Below the pieces are notes generated by a model. That model made no database searches. It was not told the origin of the DNA and saw nothing but the letters and a program-made list of their open reading frames with translations. Both the position numbers and the translations under genes were made by a program. From NCBI GenBank assembly GCA_019308985.1, contig JAFDHB010000058.1, positions 1-21,289 of the forward strand: a stretch of DNA of 21,289 nt. Direction: 5' to 3'. This DNA comes from Deltaproteobacteria bacterium. GTDB taxonomy: Bacteria > Desulfobacterota > DSM-4660 > Desulfatiglandales > HGW-15. Shown in pieces: positions 18,160-21,289 of this stretch (positions are counted from its first letter, which is position 1; each line of letters begins with the position of its first letter).

Positions 18160-18333
18160 ATGTGTGCACCGATTAGTGTAACGACAGGAGGAACAATAGC
18201 AGGCTGTAATGGTATTTGCGCCGCTCTCCCTTCGATCATGGCATCATTGAGTCTTCTGGGCGTGTTGATACTGAACTTTAAGACCTTGCTGGGCAAATTC
18301 CTCCCATTCAAACCAAGGCTGATGAACTCGTAA
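18160..18333 (+). CDS. Small Cys-containing membrane peptide, 57 aa, unknown function
   Basis: It begins 16 bp after the FmdE stop, behind AAAGGAGGAG with ideal spacing (7 nt from AGGAGG to the ATG), one of the best ribosome binding sites in the window. The peptide starts MCAPISVTTGG, has cysteines at 2, 16 and 20 (AGCNGIC), one hydrophobic helix (about 21-40) and a basic tail (KTLLGKFLPFKPR). It could be a small membrane subunit, or a substrate of the radical SAM enzyme encoded about 1.1 kb downstream. The last residues (LMNS) and the stop codon coincide with the start of a repeat-like element, so the C-terminus may have been altered. No family is recognised. Confidence 0.65.
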   Translation: MCAPISVTTGGTIAGCNGICAALPSIMASLSLLGVLILNFKTLLGKFLPFKPRLMNS

Positions 18334-18435
18334 AAAGTCAAAATTGAGATGGCAAAGTAAAAAGCTTCAAGTTCAAGGCGCGCAAATCTCGTGTGATGAG
18401 GCGTACTTACCGTACGCCGCAATCACAACGAGATT
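18321..18435. repeat. Truncated palindromic element with 51-nt hairpin
   Basis: GATGAACTCGTAAAAAGTC (18321-18339) starts a stretch that resembles repeats I associate with deltaproteobacterial genomes (memory, not checked). It ends in a long hairpin: AATCTCGTGTGAT (18385-18397) pairs with ATCACAACGAGATT (18422-18435) with one bulged A, enclosing GGCGTAC/GTACGCC (18400-18406, 18412-18418) around loop TTACC. The matching right arm of the outer part is absent. Confidence 0.6.
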
Positions 18436-18449
18436 CGGGCAAAAGTTGT

Positions 18450-18494
18450 TTGATCTCCCCTGCTCGTGATAAGGGGCTTGGAGTTTGACCACCC
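18450..18494 (+). repeat. 45-bp direct repeat, copy A
   Basis: 32 of 45 positions match 19393-19437, including an identical 14-nt core GCTCGTGATAAGGG. It sits about 130 bp upstream of the second FmdE-like gene. Function unknown. Confidence 0.55.
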
Positions 18495-18624
18495 TTGTAT
18501 TGCTTATAGTGCGCAAAGCAGAGGATTATATTTCCACCCTGGAGGTGTTCGAGTTCGGAAATCAAGGGTCGGTGAAAAGAAAATGACTGTGGCCAAAGAT
18601 AATAAAGAAAGGAGTGAGTTTGAA

Positions 18625-19296
18625 ATGCAGGGTGTAAAAAGCGTCGCTTTATTTGCATTATTGATCGTGCTCACATTGCTTTGTTTTGTTGGTTGGGCCG
18701 GTCAACTACCGAGCCAAGGTAAGTCTCGGCTTTTGTGCTTCAAACACGGACTACCCCTAGGCGATGGGATTTATATTCTGGAGATTGAAGACTTGATTCA
18801 CAAGGGGGTGATTGAAAAATATGGCAGAGAGGAGTTTGAAGCCTCTATCCTCACCCATGAGATTCATCGGCATATTGGTGCCTATACTCTTATTGGGACC
18901 AAAATGGGAATCTACGCTATGGAACTCTTGAATGCTCCAGTGAAGAAAATGAAGATAGTCTCTGAAGCTGGGGGCGGGAAATATCCAGTGAGGTGCATAA
19001 ACGATGGTATAATGGTTTCTACCCTGTGCTCCTATGCATGGGGAGCGCTAACAGTTGATACCACAAAAGGCAATTATGCTGCCACCTTCAGTTATAATGG
19101 CAAGACCGTCCGCCTTGAGTTAAAGCAACAGTACAAATCCGAATTGGAAGCCAAAATTGATGATGCCGTGTTAAAACATAAAAAGGAAGGGAAATTTACC
19201 CCGCAGTACTGGGCGGAGGTTAAGAAGTTAGCATGGTGGATATGGCTTGAGTGGGATAGAAATGTCATTTTTGATGTCCGGTGGATTCAACGGTAG
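18625..19296 (+). CDS. Second exported FmdE-like protein
   Basis: 223 aa. The ATG at 18625 follows AAAGGAG with 10-nt spacing and gives a clean signal peptide (hydrophobic about 7-25, then GWAGQLPS); longer in-frame versions from 18583 or 18466 lack such a signal. The body resembles the FmdE-fold domain with the His-rich motif THEIHRHIGAY (H78, H81, H83), then AMELL, VSEAGG, and CINDGIMVSTLCSYAWGAL (C124, D127). The His pair equals the HNH of the upstream FmdE protein, but the Cys-Pro-Gly after it is replaced by Ile-Gly. It is probably periplasmic. Reaction and ligand are unknown. Confidence 0.75.
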   Translation: MQGVKSVALFALLIVLTLLCFVGWAGQLPSQGKSRLLCFKHGLPLGDGIYILEIEDLIHKGVIEKYGREEFEASILTHEIHRHIGAYTLIGTKMGIYAMELLNAPVKKMKIVSEAGGGKYPVRCINDGIMVSTLCSYAWGALTVDTTKGNYAATFSYNGKTVRLELKQQYKSELEAKIDDAVLKHKKEGKFTPQYWAEVKKLAWWIWLEWDRNVIFDVRWIQR

Positions 19297-19392
19297 ATTT
19301 TGTTCTTTGCTTCACTTGATGTTACGTCCAAACCTTGGCAAGAATCTGAGAATACCCTCCATGGGTCTGGTTCTTCTTCGGTTAAAGGTGGC

Positions 19393-19437
19393 TTGATTTC
19401 CTGCGCTCGTGATAAGGGTCCGGAGATCTGGCCACCT
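19393..19437 (+). repeat. 45-bp direct repeat, copy B
   Basis: Partner of 18450-18494. It sits about 40 bp before the radical SAM start. In one frame both copies would read LIS-x-ARDKG...PP, with a TGA in copy A where copy B has TGG. Confidence 0.55.
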
Positions 19438-19477
19438 TTTTGGCAGGATGAAGGACTGGCAGGTGAGCGTGTCCAAG

Positions 19478-20314
19478 ATGTTCCGTAAAAGGACCCTTCA
19501 GGTTGAGGTCACAACATTTTGCAACCTCGATTGCTCCATATGTTTGAGGGGAAGGGTGGATAGACCCAACAGAATGCTTTCCTTTACCGATTTTAGACGT
19601 ATATTCGATCCCTCTATCTGCAATTACGTAGGGTTACATGGGTGGGGGGAGCCTTTGCTCAACCCGGAGCTCTTTGAAATGATAGCCTATGCCAGGTCAC
19701 ACAGAGTTGTCGTCAACCTGACTACAAACGGGACCTTACTTCGGGAGAGAGGGGAAGAGATACTGCGCAGCGGTTTAGAAGAGATCGCATTTGGAGTATA
19801 TGATCCGAAACTACTACTGAATTGCTTGCCAGCTATCCAATGGTTCATTCGAGAAAGAAACAAAAGAGGTTTGAAGACACCAAGAACCTATCTTGATGTC
19901 ACCCTTCATCAGGGCACCCGCAACTCCATCAGGGACTTGGTCCAACTGGCTTCGAAGGCAGGCATTGAAGCAGTAATTGTTCACAGGCTTTTCGACCTGT
20001 ATGGCGTGGGATCAGTGGCGAAATGTGTTTCAGCCGACGACGAAAGAGAACTTTTCGCCCAATTAAGGGAGGTAGCTCGATCCTCCAAGATAAAACTATA
20101 TCTCCCTGTGAAACATTCCTATCCGTGCCGAATCGTGAGGCGAAGCGTTTTCGTGACCGTTGAGGGAAACATCACACCCTGCACCTACCTTATCGAAGAG
20201 CACCTGGGAAGTGCCGTTGAACAGGGCGTAGGAAAGGCCCTCAAATCCACACAATACAAAGGCTTTCTCAAGAGGATGAAAGATCACCCTGTGTGCTCCA
20301 AGTGCAGGTGGTAA
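19478..20314 (+). CDS. Radical SAM enzyme with short twitch/SPASM-like C-terminus
   Basis: 278 aa. The radical SAM cluster motif CNLDCSIC gives C15, C19 and C22. SAM-binding features follow: HGWGEPLLNPELFE (GGEP-like motif) and NLTTNGTLL. Four C-terminal cysteines (C217, C235 in ITPCTYL, C273 and C276 in VCSKC) could hold one auxiliary 4Fe-4S cluster, as in twitch/SPASM enzymes that modify peptides or build cofactors. The protein ends two residues after the last Cys, shorter than classic SPASM enzymes, and has no recognisable peptide-recognition (PqqD-like) domain. The start at 19478 is chosen by homology (MFRKRTLQVEVTTFCN) and a modest AGGTGAG; 19448 is an alternative. It is followed 2 bp later by a membrane protein gene. 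Confidence 0.85.
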   Translation: MFRKRTLQVEVTTFCNLDCSICLRGRVDRPNRMLSFTDFRRIFDPSICNYVGLHGWGEPLLNPELFEMIAYARSHRVVVNLTTNGTLLRERGEEILRSGLEEIAFGVYDPKLLLNCLPAIQWFIRERNKRGLKTPRTYLDVTLHQGTRNSIRDLVQLASKAGIEAVIVHRLFDLYGVGSVAKCVSADDERELFAQLREVARSSKIKLYLPVKHSYPCRIVRRSVFVTVEGNITPCTYLIEEHLGSAVEQGVGKALKSTQYKGFLKRMKDHPVCSKCRW

Positions 20315-20316
20315 GC

Positions 20317-20889
20317 ATGAGATATTCCTACTTTACATTTGGTGAGTGGGTCTTCATCCTTCTCTTTGCGCTTTGCGGTGCGCTGATGAACGTGTTCTTT
20401 CCCACCAAAGAATTCCTGGCGGGATTGGAAATGACGGAACCTGTCAAGGGGATGAGCCTTTTTGGCGGCTTCTTCTTTGTAATGTGGGTCTACCTTGGGC
20501 GAAGGGTTACGCAAAAAAGATACGGCGGACTGGCAACGGCTATACTTTTAGTATCCTTTTGCCTTTTTTTGAGCCCGTGGTATGGTGTCATCTCTCCTTG
20601 GTGGTTTAGCTTCTATGGTCTTGTCGCCCTTTTCGTTTGTGGTACTTGGATAGAGCTTTCCTATGAAAGCTGGGACTGGCTCGGCGGTGGCCTTGCCAAT
20701 CTTTTCTGCCTCGGGATTACCTGGCTTGCATTTGGCTTTCATCAGCAGATGTGGCCGGATGCCAGAGGTGTTCCCTTGGCCTTGACAGCCGTATTCATTT
20801 CAGGAGTTGCCGGTATCTTCTCTGCCAAGTTGATCGGCCAACTTGCCGCTGCAATCGGGCCGAAAAGTAGTTCTATATTGCCACCATAA
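20317..20889 (+). CDS. Six-helix membrane protein, possibly ECF S-component-like
   Basis: 190 aa with about six hydrophobic segments (residues roughly 8-28, 45-65, 72-95, 97-120, 128-150, 155-182) and small-residue-rich helices (FALCGALMN, GGGLANLF). Size and helix number match substrate-capturing S components of ECF vitamin/metal transporters, but no EcfA or EcfT gene is in the window and no definite family motif is seen. It starts 2 bp after the radical SAM stop (TAA-GC-ATG), so the two are almost surely cotranscribed. A GTG start at 20293 inside the previous gene is less likely. Its 3' end overlaps the DUF364 remnant on the other strand by 17 bp. Confidence 0.7.
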   Translation: MRYSYFTFGEWVFILLFALCGALMNVFFPTKEFLAGLEMTEPVKGMSLFGGFFFVMWVYLGRRVTQKRYGGLATAILLVSFCLFLSPWYGVISPWWFSFYGLVALFVCGTWIELSYESWDWLGGGLANLFCLGITWLAFGFHQQMWPDARGVPLALTAVFISGVAGIFSAKLIGQLAAAIGPKSSSILPP

Positions 20890-21099
20890 CGTGGCTCACA
20901 CACCTTAGGGCGAGATCAGCATCAACAACCCTTGTCCCTGAAAGGGCATGCACGCCGTAATCCAGGAGCACAGGGGAAAGAGGGACCGTATCTCCAAGCA
21001 TGACAATATAGGCCTTGGGGTCGCACAGCTCAAGCAAATGCTCAAGGGTGTGGTTGGTCAGGGAAGTTCCAGTAATTGCCACCACGTCCGCCTCTCCTG
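20873..21099 (-). pseudogene. DUF364 (putative heavy-metal chelation) domain fragment
   Basis: The frame gives ADVVAITGTSLTNHTLEHLL, ending LLDYGVHALSGTRVVD, the core of the DUF364 Rossmann-like domain. The N-terminal domain and the first half of DUF364 are missing: upstream the frame runs into the tail of the zinc-ribbon gene with no good start. The usual C-terminal end after the LRxVS segment is also missing. It looks like a decayed copy. Such proteins are associated with metal or metallocofactor handling. Confidence 0.65.
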
Positions 21100-21147
21100 A
21101 TCCTCCTCTTGGGTGCCCATCGTTTTCCCCGCTCACATTTTGCCGTT

Positions 21148-21289
21148 CTATTCCCGTGTCATGGCCGTTCCACACTTGGGGCATTTCTGTTCATAACAGG
21201 GACTCCCGGCCTGATGGATTGCTCTTTCGCCGCACTTTGGGCAAACGCAATATCCGGCCGGTCCGGCCGCAGATCCACCGCCCCGCCCT
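21148..21289 (-). CDS. Small Gly-rich zinc-ribbon protein, 5' partial
   Basis: About 46 codons are visible, ending at the TAG at 21148-21150; the start lies beyond the window edge. The visible part has a Gly-rich lead (GRGGGSAAGPAGY) and two metal-binding knuckles (CVCPKCGER, KCPKCGTAM), with an additional Cys between them in GSPCYEQ. Small proteins of this type are common in strict anaerobes near FeMo-cofactor-biosynthesis-like or metal genes, but their role is not settled. Confidence 0.7.
   Translation of the reverse strand, partial: GRGGGSAAGPAGYCVCPKCGERAIHQAGSPCYEQKCPKCGTAMTRE

Noticed and set aside
19300..19488. 62-aa plus-strand open frame before the radical SAM gene
   Set aside because: TTG start, no ribosome binding site, low-complexity content, and it overlaps the radical SAM start. 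Only the repeated motif inside it is kept as a repeat.

Overview
The window looks like a chromosomal stretch of a strictly anaerobic deltaproteobacterium-type organism (Desulfobacterota). This is inferred from protein style: a tyrosine kinase/Wzy exopolysaccharide pair, an ODP-type diiron protein fused to a SpoIIE phosphatase, FmdE-family proteins, a DUF364 remnant and a Gly-rich zinc-ribbon protein. No rRNA, tRNA or CRISPR is visible, so the taxonomy is inference only.

Layout. (1) 1-8712: the end of an exopolysaccharide locus (BY-kinase with an unusual SPOR tail, then an O-antigen ligase/polymerase), enolase with its own promoter, an oxygen/NO-sensor-like phosphatase, and two glycosyltransferases, one of them on the minus strand. 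(2) 8819-13197: an accessory patch with an 84-bp MITE-like repeat, a truncated IS110-family transposase whose ribosome binding site lies in a hairpin, an AAA ATPase/DUF4143 gene, and an intact IS1595-family element with 24-bp perfect inverted repeats and an 8-bp target duplication. (3) 13198-16467: pstC-pstA-pstB-phoU, the inner part of the high-affinity phosphate importer and its regulator. No pstS is visible, and phoU ends inside a second copy of the 84-bp repeat. (4) 16560-17036: an IS1380-type transposase remnant, then a strong sigma-70 promoter reading into a structured leader and a strong intrinsic terminator. (5) 17103-20889: an unusual same-strand cluster of an exported FmdE-family protein, a 57-aa Cys-containing membrane peptide, a second exported FmdE-like protein, a radical SAM/twitch enzyme and a six-helix membrane protein. 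(6) 20873-21289, minus strand: a DUF364 (putative heavy-metal chelation) fragment and the end of a small zinc-ribbon gene.

Best candidate for an undescribed system: region 5 together with its leader RNA in region 4. Two secreted putative metal-binding FmdE-fold proteins, a tiny membrane peptide with a strong Shine-Dalgarno, a radical SAM enzyme with four extra C-terminal cysteines and an ECF-S-like membrane protein suggest metal or metallocofactor handling at the cell envelope, or peptide maturation. The function is not established from sequence alone.
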